A DNA stretch of 64,000 nt from Heterohyrax brucei. Lineage: Eukaryota; Chordata; Mammalia; Hyracoidea; Procaviidae. The position numbers and the translations under genes were made by a program. The stretch is from contig CM053143.1 of the NCBI GenBank assembly GCA_028571685.1, positions 55,731,208 through 55,795,207 on the forward strand. Direction: 5' to 3'. Positions 32,652-43,222 of the stretch are shown piece after piece. Every line of letters starts with the position of its first letter. The stretch's first letter is position 1. The notes under the pieces were generated by a model. It saw only the letters and a program-made list of their open reading frames with translations. It was not told the DNA's origin and did no database searches.

Positions 32652-32835
32652 CCGCTTGGATGGTGCAGGTGACACACTCAGCTGCTAAGCGAAAGGTGGA
32701 AAGTTTGAGGACACCTCTAAAGAAAGCTCTAGAAGTCTATTTCTGAAAACCTCAGTATTGAAAACCCTATGCAGCACAAGTTTACTCTGACACACATGGG
32801 GTCATTATAAGTGACAGCAACTGATACTGTTGGTA
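32652..32835 (+). mobile_element. Long AfroSINE variant (second type)
   Basis: Head 'gcttggatggtgcaggtgac', middle 'ctagaagtctatttctgaaa' with 'tattgaaaaccctatgcag', tail 'cacatggggtcattataagt'. The middle differs from the 14714 copy; similar copies lie at 46785 and 59858. Confidence 0.72.
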
Positions 32836-33117
32836 TGGCTGCATGAGGACTCAGTTGTCTGGAAGTGCACCAGCATACTGCGACTGTAAAGGGAAGCCCC
32901 GAGACCCACAGGAAGGCAGCCCTGCCGTCGCCGAGGTTCTTGTACGCACCTATACGCATTATACGTATTATAATGTGAGAAAACAAATCCGCATTGTTTC
33001 AACAACTTCGGGTAGCTGATATAGTATAATACAGAACATACTTACAGCTCAAAGAAAATATCCTGATTGATCTAGGAAAAATATGTCTTGTATATTTTAC
33101 CCTGGTAAGTTTACATC

Positions 33118-33277
33118 CAAAAAATACAAACCCACTGCCATTGAGTCGATTCCAATATGTAGCTCCCTGACAGGACAGAGTAGAACTGCCTTGTAGAGTT
33201 TCCAAGGAGTATCTGGTGGATTTGAACTGATCTTTTGGCCGGCTGTAGCACTTGGGGGCATTATGCCACCAGGGTGT
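33118..33277 (-). mobile_element. AfroSINE, antisense
   Basis: 'caaacccactgccattgagt', 'caggacagagtagaactgcc', 'aaggagtatctggtggattt', head 'ttatgccaccagggtgtcc'. Confidence 0.92.
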
Positions 33278-33334
33278 CCACGTTTACATACTACATACTG
33301 CATGTGAAAAGAGTATGCAGCTTTAACCCCAACT

Positions 33335-33490
33335 CCCCGGCCATCAATTCAATTCTGGCTCATAGCAACCCCTTAAGGTTTCCAAGGTTCTAAGTCTCTA
33401 TGAATGATGACTGCCACATCTTTCTGCCATGGAGTCATAGTGATTTTAGACCACTAAATTTCTGGTTAGCTTTAAGCACTGCGTCATAAA
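33335..33490 (-). mobile_element. Long AfroSINE variant, antisense, decayed
   Basis: 'cataagcaac'-type tail ('ctcatagcaaccccttaagg'), middle 'gactgccacatctttctgcc', then a decayed head near 33470. Confidence 0.72.
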
Positions 33491-33491
33491 A

Positions 33492-33600
33492 GCAGCTGTG
33501 ATTTACTGAATGCTTGTTATGTGTCGTACATTATAGCAGGCTTTTTTTCCTAAATTATTTTATTGAATCCACAAATCAGTATTGTTAAGGACTTAAAAAT
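33492..33600 (-). mobile_element. MIR fragment, antisense
   Basis: 'tgatttactgaatgcttgtt' and 'tatgtgtcgtacattatagc' match the antisense MIR 3' region. Confidence 0.45.
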
Positions 33601-33619
33601 CATTTGCTTGTTTATTGAA

Positions 33620-34350
33620 CAGTTATTCAGTGATTATGATGTTCCAGATGTAGTTTGGGGGCCATGTACATAACAGTAAAGAAGATAAGTTTCTGCCCTT
33701 AGGGAACCTATACTCTAGTGAGGTAGGACAGGCAATAAACAATAAATATGAGGTATAATGTCAGCTAATGGTAAGTGCTATAAAGAAAAATGGAAACCCT
33801 GCTGTCATAGTGATTAAGAGCTGTGGCTACCAACCAAAAGATCAGCACTTTGAAATCACCAAACACTCCTTGAAAACTCTATGGGGCAGTTCTACTCTGT
33901 CCTATAAGGTAGCTATGATTCAGAATCAACTTAACAGCAAGGGGTTCTATGAAGAAAAATTAGTACAGCCTGGATCAAAGACTGAATGATACATGTTAAG
34001 CATGTGACATGATAACAGATGAATAATATGAGTTTGAGTAAATATCTGAAGCGAAATGGTACAGCTAGAGAGATAAACTGTGTTCTGGAGCGAGGCTGAG
34101 CTCAGAGTGTTCAGGGACTATGAAGTAGGTCAGCAGGAGCTAGAGTGGAGGAAGCCGGGGAAAGAGAGGCGGCAGGCTGCAGTTACAGCAGAAACCAGAC
34201 CAGACCTGACTGCGTGCATTGGAAGGTTTTGACCAGGAAACTGGTGTGATCTGATTTTTTTTTTTTTTTTTTAAAGCAGTCATATCCCCTCAGTGGAGCC
34301 AGATAGAGAGATGAGAGTAGAGGCTGGATTGTCATTCGGAGACAACTGCA
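33620..34350 (+). mobile_element. Ancient L2-like LINE fragment (family tentative)
   Basis: Recognisable conserved phrases of an ancient mammalian interspersed repeat: 'acataacagtaaagaagata', 'ggcaataaacaataaatatg', 'ggtaagtgctataaag', 'gttttgaccaggaaactggt', 'gtgatctgatttt'. Interrupted by an AfroSINE (33792-33946) and by a T-run at 34254-34272. Confidence 0.5.
33778..33960 (+). mobile_element. AfroSINE with 14-bp target-site duplication
   Basis: A full copy ('ggaaaccctgctgtcatagt' to 'atcaacttaacagcaagggg') is flanked by 'ctataaagaaaaat' (33778-33791) and 'ctatgaagaaaaat' (33947-33960), which differ at one base. It sits inside the older L2-like repeat. Confidence 0.93.
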
Positions 34351-34471
34351 GAAATACAAGAGAAAAACGATGGAGACTGGGACATAGGTAATAGAGAGGA
34401 GGAGGAGAGGATACAGTTATTGTTAACCGTCTTTCATGGGTTAGGAAGTGGAATGGGAAGTGTATCATCAT

Positions 34472-34740
34472 GTTTCTCTAGAGAAATAGAACCAAATGAC
34501 CGGCTGACTGGTAGGAGCTGGTTCTAGGGCAGGGCAGCAGGCTGGAAACTCAGGCAGGAGTTAATGTTGCCATTTTGAGACACAATTTTTTCTTTTCTGA
34601 ACAGTTTGTTTTTGCTCTGAGGCTCTCCAACTGATTGAATAAGACCTCAGACATATTACTGAGGGTTAATTTCTTTAACTGCACCAACAAAGTAGCTCCA
34701 CAGCAACATCAAGATTAGTGTTTAATTGATTGAGTACTAT
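34472..34740 (-). mobile_element. LTR-like fossil fragment, antisense
   Basis: The minus strand ends '..ctatttctctagagaaac', the common 3' end of an old mammalian LTR group. It also contains 'tttccagcctgctgccctgc', typical of that group. The 5' part is missing or unrecognised. Confidence 0.45.
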
Positions 34741-34744
34741 TGCT

Positions 34745-34895
34745 TAGCCAAAGGCCTGATGCACAGTAGTTCAGAGCTCAGCTGCTATTCAAAAGGTCAC
34801 CAGTTCGAACCCACCAGCTGCTTCTTGGAAACCCCATGAAGCAGTTCTTCTCCATCTTACAAGGTCACTATCAGTCAGAACCGATTCTAAAACAC
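34745..34895 (+). mobile_element. AfroSINE, near full length
   Basis: 'aaggcctgatgcacagtagt', 'caccagttcgaacccaccag' (B box well preserved), 'ttggaaaccccatgaagcag', tail 'cagtcagaaccgattctaa'. Confidence 0.9.
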
Positions 34896-34917
34896 AAGTT
34901 TTCGGTGTATCGCTCAG

Positions 34918-35256
34918 CCAGTGGGGGTAGTGACAGCTCAGTGGTAGAATTCTCCCCTTCCATAAAGGAGACTCAGATTTGATTCTTGGCCAACACACCT
35001 CACATGCAGCCACCATCTGTCTGCCACTGCTGGCTGGGGTGTTAGGATACTAAGCAGGTTTCAGCAGAGCTTCCAGATTCAGGTGAGCTAGAAAGGAAGA
35101 TCCAACAATCTACTTCAGAAAATCAACCAGCAATAACTCTGTGGATCAAAATGGTCTCATTCACGGAAACTGTGCAGCACTGGGCAGTGTTTCTTTCTCC
35201 TGTGCATGGGCTTGCCGTGAGTTGGCGGCAATTCACCAGCAGCTAACAATAACAGC
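34918..35256 (+). mobile_element. SINE with tRNA-Gly-like head and RTE-type tail
   Basis: Head 'agctcagtggtagaattctc' and 'gatttgattcttggcc' follows tRNA-Gly ('ggttcagtggtagaattctc', 'gttcgattcccggccaatgc') across A and B boxes. The middle has 'aagcaggtttcagcagagct' and 'caatctacttcagaaaatca'. The tail 'gccgtgagttggcggcaatt' and 'cagctaacaataaca' matches the RTE 3' end. About 335 bp. The tRNA part lacks a paired acceptor stem, so it is a SINE and not a tRNA gene. Further copies at 45455-45803 and 57890-58098. Confidence 0.8.
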
Positions 35257-36404
35257 ACAGTTTGGCTAAGCTAATACATAAAATGAACCATCACAGAAAG
35301 GCTGAAAAAATTGCTAGGCAGCAAAGCTAGCAAATAACACAAATATATCCAGAAGCAAATTTCCCTGAGACTCCCAAACTCACACTACGTCTACCCTTCT
35401 ATTTTTCTTACTCCAAGATAAGTAACTTTAATTACTTTAAAATTAAAATTTTAATGCACTAGATTAACAATGCTCATAGACAGTTGTGCTATATATACTT
35501 TAGAGCAAAAATTACAGGGAAAACTTGAGAAAATTAAAATTAAAGGATAAAAAATATCAGAACAGTAAAGAATCTCTTCTAAGGCAAAATGGATTAGGAG
35601 ATCTTTATACAGGTCCACTCTGTAAGAGAATAATAGTGTTGTTTCCTCTTGGCCAAGATCACTGAAATGACTTCATTTGAGGAAGAACTTCAATCTAGGT
35701 AAAGAAAGCATAATTGTTTTACATTTAAACTCTCATGATATGTAAATAGAACATTGTTGTTGACCTTGTGAAAACATACCAAGCCTCATCCTCTCATCCT
35801 TTTCTTCCCTCTTTATGATAGAACAATTCTGTCCAAATTTTTCTGAATGTAGCAAAGAGGGTAAAATATACTTTATGTATGACCTACTATACACACAAAC
35901 ATACACATAAGTGAAAGTAGTATTTATCTTTACTACTTAAGAAGAAGCAGTATTTATCTTTGCTATACATGATGAACTCTAGAATTTTAAATTCTGTTCT
36001 ACTCATTAACACTTGCTGTAAACAATGAAATAAATTCCAATACCTGCTAATAAATCACTGACCCAGTAGAACACAGACTGATGATAATTTATACACATTT
36101 ATCCTTGATTCCCATTCATGTCTTTCCTGATTTAAGTGTAGGGTTATTATCTAGTTGTTCTGGGACCAACTCAGGCTCTAAAAACAATGCTGTTCCTTTA
36201 ACCATAAACCAGAAGTTGCCTCTGAGGCATTCTCCTCCACCTTTTGACTTCCTGAAACATTCACCTTTGCAAACACATAGTATGCAGGAGGATTAACCAG
36301 CTGAAATCTGCCTAAAAGTGAGGTAGGGACAGAAGCTCAGTCTCTAGCCTGAGGCTGTCGCCTCACCGGCTGTCAGTCCCTTACTGGAAAGAACGACAAC
36401 CAGT
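35257..36404. other. No gene seen; long unassigned interval
   Basis: AT-rich. A small imperfect duplication around 'cagtatttatctttgctat' (35915-35966). No coding similarity. Confidence 0.45.
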
Positions 36405-36640
36405 TTGCTGTAATGTTTAAGGACATAGGCTCTGGAATGAACTGCCAAAAACCCAACATTGCTCTGATGCTAGTTTGTACTCTGCTTAACTTTGTGCCTC
36501 ATTTTACTCAGGTTTGGAATAGTACTAATAACACCTCATACAAAGGGCTGCTAAGATCACAGAAAAGTTGATGTCAAGAAAAGACTTGGCTCAAAGCTCG
36601 GCAGAGATTTAACAGTTAACCATTACTAGTAGTGGCAGAG
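36405..36640 (+). mobile_element. Ancient MIR SINE
   Basis: Sense MIR order: 'taaggacataggctctggaa', 'gtactctgcttaactttgtg', 'cctcattttactcagg', 'aatagtactaataacacctc'. Well diverged. Confidence 0.6.
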
Positions 36641-36684
36641 AAAGGGCACGTGGTCATAGAGTGATGCTTTTTTTTTTTTGTGAA

Positions 36685-37250
36685 AGTGTATACTGCCAAA
36701 GATACATCATTATATCAACTTCTACATGTGCAATTCAATTACAATAATTACATTCTTCAAACTGTGCCAGCATTCTTACCATCCTTTTTAAAATCTTTCT
36801 ACCATTATCTTATGTTTGTCTTATACACTATCTTACACAGTCTTAACTATCACAGTATATATATATATATTTTTTACAGTTATCACCAAACATACATCTT
36901 TAGACAAGTGTGAACTCCGTGAATAACTTAATGAAACATTTGATTCCATTGTTTGAAGGTTAACAATGGTCCACCACCGTTATCTACCACCATTATCCTA
37001 TACTAGGGTTGGATACAAAGCCCAAAACTTCCCCATCCAATCTTCTTAGGAGTCACTACTGTTAATTTGATCCCATGTATATAATTACTTAAAGGAGTTC
37101 AAGTGTCAAGGCTGATGAACTTTACTAACTTAGATGAAGTTTGTATTTAAATATTTATTTACCGGTCCGAAAACTACCAGGGGATCATTTTATTTTAATT
37201 TTTAAAGCTTAAGGATTATCTATGGGCAATAGTTACAGCAGAATACCCAC
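36685..37250 (-). mobile_element. L1 3'UTR, antisense
   Basis: 'acatgtgcaattcaattaca', 'aattacattcttcaaactgt', 'tttgatcccatgtatataat', 'taaggattatctatgggcaa' match the antisense L1 3'UTR order also seen at 19400-19600 and 24480-24530. Preceded by a T-run (36669-36679). Confidence 0.62.
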
Positions 37251-37359
37251 TATTTATCCAATATTTAGAGGGACTTAAATATTTCTAATACTTTTCCCAG
37301 TTTTTCAACTGCCACTAATCTTCAGCACCTAGGAGAGTCAAGTAAATGTGCAAAAGACT

Positions 37360-37530
37360 AGAGTTGAAAGGGGTGTCAAAATTTATCTAATTCCAACTCC
37401 TTTCATTTTACCAATAAGGAAAATAACCCAGAGAAGTTCAGTGACTTCTCATTCTCCCACAGCTGATTTGTGACAGACTTAGGACAAAATCTCAGTTTTT
37501 CTGAATCTTTCTTAAGTCATTCCTGTTTAC
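37360..37530 (-). mobile_element. MIR SINE, antisense
   Basis: 'cattttaccaataaggaaaa', 'cccagagaagttcagtgact' and 'cccacagctgatttgtgaca' follow the antisense MIR core. Confidence 0.6.
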
Positions 37531-38267
37531 ATTTCACCACTTTGTCAATCTTTATAAAGTTTTAGAAACACATTATGCCCCAAAATTTTGAATTTCAATA
37601 CTTATATACCAATTTATTTTTTACTTCTGATAAGTACATAAATATTAACATACAATGATAAATATTTTAAAAGATCAAAGAAGTCTAGTTTTGAGATATT
37701 GAAATGGTCTAGTGTATTTGAGTTTTATATATTTTAACAATGTGTTTATAACTTATAACATATTTATAAATACAAACTGATGTATGCCCTTTGATTCATG
37801 TCTAGGAGAGGACCTACTCTTATTTGTGCTTCTTATTAAAATTATTTTCTCAAGTTTGATATCTTTTAACAGGTGAATGTTGAAGATGGCATTCTAACGC
37901 TTTTAAAATAATTCCACTTAGTAATAATGCCTAGAAAGAAGAAAGAAACACACACAGGTTCATTTAGTATTGTCTGAAATTTAATTGTTTATTGTTTTTC
38001 ATACAAGAAGTTGGAGAAGTGGTTATATGTATCCCACTAAATATTCATATTTGTCATTCTGTCAGGAGCTTGTGTCTAAGGCTGAATTGGGCCCAGGAAC
38101 ATAAGTTAATAGAGTTATGATAGTGATTTCTAGAGAGGTGATTATTATTAACCTTGAAACAATTAAATCAAATGTTCCATTATTAGTGGAGTTCGTATTT
38201 GTTTGGAAATAACTGTAAAAATATAAAGACAGATGTGGATATATACATATTTATTTTGATTACTAAG
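37531..38267. other. No gene seen
   Basis: AT-rich unassigned sequence. Confidence 0.5.
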
Positions 38268-38740
38268 GTTGTGTGTGTGTGAACTTGCTGGGCCATAATT
38301 TTCAGTGTTTATATGTGATCACCCTTATGATGGTCTTGGCTATAAGCAGTCGGATAAAAGGGAGTTTCTTTGGGCATATGGCCTGAATCCAAATATAAGT
38401 AGTTATTTTTGCTTTTATCCTTTCTAGTTGTGGAAGCTGCCTCATGTTCAGTCTGAACTCCTGATCTGAGTACTTCAGCTAGCAGCATATTTGTCTATCT
38501 TAGGACTCGTCCATCCTTACAGCCTGTGAGCAAGAGCCTTGCCATCCAAATCTGACTTGCCAGTCTTGGGTTCACCAGCCTCTGAAGTTACATGAATCAG
38601 TGAAAGCCTCTATCCTGATCTACAGACTTGGAATTTGTAGCCGCTATAGTTGTATGAGCTGTCCTCTTGACATAAATCTTTCTGTATGTATAATTATATG
38701 TTTCAGGTTTTGTTTCACTAGAGAACCCATCCTAAGACAT
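38268..38740 (+). mobile_element. LTR fossil (MaLR-like, tentative)
   Basis: Begins near a TG-rich start with 'acttgctgggccataatttt' and contains 'gataaaagggagtttctttg'. It ends '..ttgtttcactagagaaccc' and 'atcctaagacat', typical of old mammalian LTR ends. Solo LTR without internal region. Confidence 0.55.
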
Positions 38741-40139
38741 ATATATCTCTCTATCTACCTACCTATATATACATTTAAAGAGACAGAGAAAAAGAGACAG
38801 GACTTTTAATAATTTTATGCAGAGTATGAATTGGGTTAATAGTGACAAGTATCTTTTAAATATTCTGTTGAATAATGATATTTTTATATATAGTACCTGC
38901 TTATTAAAACTAATAGTTTACTAAAATTATAAAGATGAGTCTTTAAGCTTGGTTCCAAAAAAAAAAAAAACTGACTTATTTTTGGTATAATTCCTAACTG
39001 AATAATAAATTTCCCAAATATACAGGCATAAAATTTGATGGGACAATTTGATAATTTGATAATGTATGTTTCTGAATCTACACATAAACAACAACAACAA
39101 AATCAAGCATTTGAGCAGCACAAATAATGGAGGCTATTTGTATCCAATTAATTCAAACATTATTCTCTCCCCTTGTAGAATTTATTCCCTTAGCATGACT
39201 CAGAAGTGCTTGCCTTAAGGAGAGAAAAGTCTGTTTTTTATGACTTAAATTCAAAGAATAAAATTATTTTATTCATTATAATCTAGTAAAAGAAAAAGAC
39301 TGAAGTATACAAACTAATTTTAAGATAGCCTAATTTAAAGAAGAAAAAAAAAAACTCTCCTGTATCTTATAGAATTTAGGGAGTTAGGATTTGAATCCAT
39401 TTTTTTAATACACTAATAAATGGGAGTTATAAGTTTAAATCTAGTCATTTTTTTTCTCATACCATTTAGTTTAATACTCTTATTAAGTTTTGGTATTATG
39501 TTGTTAGAGGTTTATTACATTTGGCTTAGCAGCACACTTCCTGAGGTAGGACAGAAGGAACTGTGGAAAGGGACACATTTTTGTAATTCATCTACCCAGT
39601 GGGAGTACTTTCTGAAATTCATTCAAAAGCTCTGTATGTACTAGTAATGCTCCCAATTATTTTTTATGGTTATGTGTCTAAATAGTCCAGATAAACATAT
39701 GGATCTGTATTGGCAGGTGAAGTGGAAAGTGGAAGCCTGGAATTACAGACTAATTTCAGATTATATTTTGACAAGTGCTTTCAAATTGGATACCTCTTGT
39801 GTGTCACTTAAAATCTTTGCACCTCTCACCCCAACCCTGCTGAAAAAACCGTACCTTTCAGACTTCAGTGATCTTCAAACAGCTACTTGCAGGAGCAACC
39901 TCAAGACTCCACCACACACCTATTCCTTCCTGCACAGTTCTTAGGCAAATTGATGTGTGTTGCTCACTCATGACTGGACAGTCTGAAAATGTGAGCAAAT
40001 TAGCGCAAATGTAGACCACTGTTTACCAAGGGGAGGAGGAGCCAATGGGCAAACATTTCTGAGATATTTCATAAGCTTTCTCAGATCATCCAGTGATGTT
40101 TAGTAGTCAACAAAATCACATCCTTTCATTAGCTACCTT
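38741..40139. other. No gene seen; long unassigned interval
   Basis: AT-rich. Includes an A-run (38958-38970) and a small tandem 'aatttgat' repeat (39046-39060). Plus-strand frames at 39420-39644 and 39666-39944 (74 and 92 codons) match no family I know. Confidence 0.45.
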
Positions 40140-42640
40140 TTCTTTCCTGACTCATTTTCCCATTTTTACTTTGCTCCTAGGATCATTTCCCAAATAAGTC
40201 ACTGTGTGATGAAAATCTTATGAATAGCAGCAGGACATTGTCAGATACAATGCCAGAAAATGAGCCCACAGATTGGAAGGCACTCAGGAGATGTCTGGGA
40301 AAGAGCTGCTCAAAGTAGAATTGACCTTAAATTCATGGATAGTGTAAAACCTTGGGGATTTTCATTTACTGATGTGACATAGCTCAAAATGAGAAGAAAC
40401 CGCTGCAAATATCCATTAATAATCAGAACATGAAATGCATAAAGTATGAATCTAGGAAAATTAGAAATCATCAAAATGAAATTGAATTCATAAGCTTTGA
40501 TAGCCTAGGCATTAGTGAGCTGAAATGGATAAGTACTGGCCATTTCAAATCCAACAGTTATAGGATCTATTATGCTGGGGATGAAAACTTGAAGACAAAT
40601 GGCATTGGGTTCATTATCAAAAAGAACATTTCAAGATCTGTCCTGAAGTGCAATGCTATCAGTGACAGGATAATATCAATATGCCTATGAGAAAGGCCTG
40701 TTGATACGGCTGTTATGCAAATTTACTCACCAACCACTAAGGCCAAAGATGAAGATTTTTACCATATTCTACTGTCTGAAATTGACTGAACATGCAATCA
40801 GGATGCATTGGTAATTACTAATGACTAGAATGCAAAAGTTGGAAACAAAGAAAATATGGCCTTGATGATAGACATAATGCCAGAGATTGCATGATAGAAT
40901 TTTGAAAGACTAAAGACTTCTTCATTGCAAATACCTTTTTTAACCAACACAACCAGTGGCTGGACACATGGACCTCACCAGAAACAAATCTACTACATCA
41001 GTGGAAAAAGATGATGGAAAAGCTCCATATCAGCAGTCAGAACAATAAAAGGTGCTGACTATGGCACAGATTATCAGTTGCTCATATGCAAATTCAAATT
41101 GAAAATGAAGAAAACTAGAGTAAGTCCACATGGCCAAAGTATGACCTTGAGTATAGCCCTCCTGACCTTAAAGACCATCTCAAGAACAGATTTGTTGTGT
41201 TGATCACTAATGAACGACCAAAGACCAGGCGAACTGTGGAATGACATCAAAGACATCATCCATGAAGAGAGCAAGAGGTCATTAAAAAGGTAGAAAAGAA
41301 AGAAAAGACCAAATTGGCTATCAGAAGAGAGTTTGAAACTTGCTCTCAAACATCGAGCACCTAAAGCAGAAGGAAGGAATGGCAAAATAAGAGACCTGAA
41401 CAGAAGATATCAAAGAGCAGCTCGAGAAGACAAAATAAAGTATTACAGTGACATGTGCAAAGAGCTAGAAATGGAAAACCAGGGAGAAAAACACATTCTG
41501 CATTTCTCAACCTGAAGGAAATGAAGAAATATTCAAACTGCAAGCTGCAATAGTGAGGCTTTCTACTGGGAAAATAGTAAATGACCCGGCGAGCATCAAA
41601 AGAAGATGGAAGGAATACATAGAGTCTTTATAGCAGGAAGAACTGGCTGATATTCAGCCCTTTGAAGAGGTAGCATATGATCAGGAACCAATGATACTGA
41701 AGAAAGAAGTCAAAGCTGCATTGAAAGCATTGGCAAAAAACAAAGCTCCGGGAATTGACAGACTATCAGTTGAGATATTTCAGCAAACAGATGTAGTACT
41801 GAAAGTGTCCACCCATGTATGCCAAGAAATTTGGAGGACAGCTACCTGGCCATCTGACTGGAAGAGATCCATATTTGTGTCCATTCCAAAGACAGGTGAC
41901 TCAACCTAATTGTGCTCTTAAGGAATATGTATATGAATCAAGAGGCAGTCGTGTGAACAGAACAAGCGGATACTGCTTGGTTTAAAGTCAAGAAAGGTGT
42001 GTATCGGGGCTGTATGTTTTCACTATACTTTTTTCAATCTGTATGCTAAGCAAATATATAATCTGAGAAGCTGGATTATATGAAGAAGAATGAGGCGTCA
42101 GGATTGGAGGACAACTCCTTAACAACCTGTGTAATGCAGATTTCACCATCTCACTTGCTGTAAGCAAAGAAGATTTGAAACTCTTACTAATGAAGATCAA
42201 GGACCACAGCCTTGATGGCACATGCAAAAGCTGGACAATGAACAAAGAAGACAAAAGAAGAACTGATGCCCTTGAACTGTGGTGTTGGAGAAGAATGTCG
42301 AATGTCCCATGGACTGCCAAAAAAACAAACAGATCTGTTCTGGAAGAAGTACAACCAGAGTCCTCCTTGGAAGAAAAGTAGCAAGACTGTGTCTTACATA
42401 GTTTGGACATGTTGTCAGGAGGGATCAGTCCCTGGAGAGTGCCATCATGCTTGGTAGAACGGAGGGTCAGGGAAAGAGAGGAAGGCCCTCAATGAGATGG
42501 ATTGACATAGTGGCCGCAACAGTGGGCTTAAGCATCATAATGATTGTGGACATGGTGCAAGAACGGGCACTGTTTCACTCTGTTGGGAATAAGGTTGCCG
42601 TGAGTCAGAAATGACTCAGTGGCACCTCACAATAACAACA
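40140..42640 (+). mobile_element. RTE-type LINE, longest copy in the window
   Basis: Begins with RTE 5' sequence ('cactgtgtgatgaaaatctt', 'gagaagaaaccgctgcaaat'). The endonuclease N-terminus (40430-40690) reads 'KYESRKIRNHQNEIEF', 'LGISELKW', 'YYAGDENLKTNGIGFI' and 'KKNISRSVLKCNAISDRI'. The linker follows, then the RT start 'ALAKNKAPGID' (41723-41760) and 'DWKRSIFVSIPKTGD' (41857-41901). Two internal gaps exist relative to the 29552 copy: about 0.3 kb of RT missing near 41909 (including the A motif) and about 0.3 kb near 42213. The C-terminus 'KSWTMNKEDKRR' continues to the tail 'caataacaacaacat'. Not active. Confidence 0.9.
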
Positions 42641-42877
42641 ACATAATAGCATTTGAATGAGGCTCTGCTTCTGTTGGAATTTACGTTAACACTCAAGCAT
42701 ACTGTGATCACATATCCTTGATGGAACAGCAAAGAGGGCAATTCATATTCAGCTACAGCACTCATGTGCAAATGCACAAGTCAGTGTGTGTATATGGTTG
42801 TGTGTGATTATCATTTTAAAAGAAACTTCAAGTACTTTTATTTTTACTTTCATTAAATGGTCACTATTTATTCTTTT
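42641..42877. other. No gene seen
   Basis: Short unassigned spacer. Confidence 0.5.
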
Positions 42878-42985
42878 GAAGCCTTGGTGTTGCAATGGTT
42901 TAAGACCTATGGCTGGTAACCAAAAGTTTGTTGTGTTGGAACACAACAGCTGTTCCTTCCCAACTGTATGGAGCAGTTCTACTCT
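42878..42985 (+). mobile_element. AfroSINE, decayed, tail lost
   Basis: 'gaagccttggtgttgcaatg', 'ctggtaaccaaaagtttg', 'atggagcagttctactctgt'. The tail is missing; a G-run follows at about 43010-43018. Confidence 0.75.
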
Positions 42986-43222
42986 GTACAGCTGGAAATG
43001 GGTGGCTTTGGGGGGGGGGCTTCTTACGTATCACATACGTTGAAGAACTAAGTAGGATTTGGAGTCCTCATGCTTCCCGTTATCACTTCCAAATCGGGCT
43101 CTATTATTGTAAAAATCCTTCTGACATGTGGCCCTTCACATTTGGATCTACCCTGCTCACTGTGTTTATTCTTCACAGTATTGGAGTCTACCATGATCAT
43201 CTTCTTTGTCTTTGTTGAGATA

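Noticed and set aside
32880-32945. GC-richer patch as a CpG-island promoter
   Set aside because: Only about 65 bp, few CpGs, and no downstream coding sequence.
34922-34996. A tRNA-Gly gene
   Set aside because: A and B boxes are tRNA-like, but there is no paired acceptor stem, and the sequence runs directly into a SINE body with an RTE-type tail. It is a SINE head.
39420-39944. Two plus-strand frames as a possible two-exon gene
   Set aside because: No recognised protein family, no convincing splice sites joining them, and codon use looks random for AT-rich sequence.
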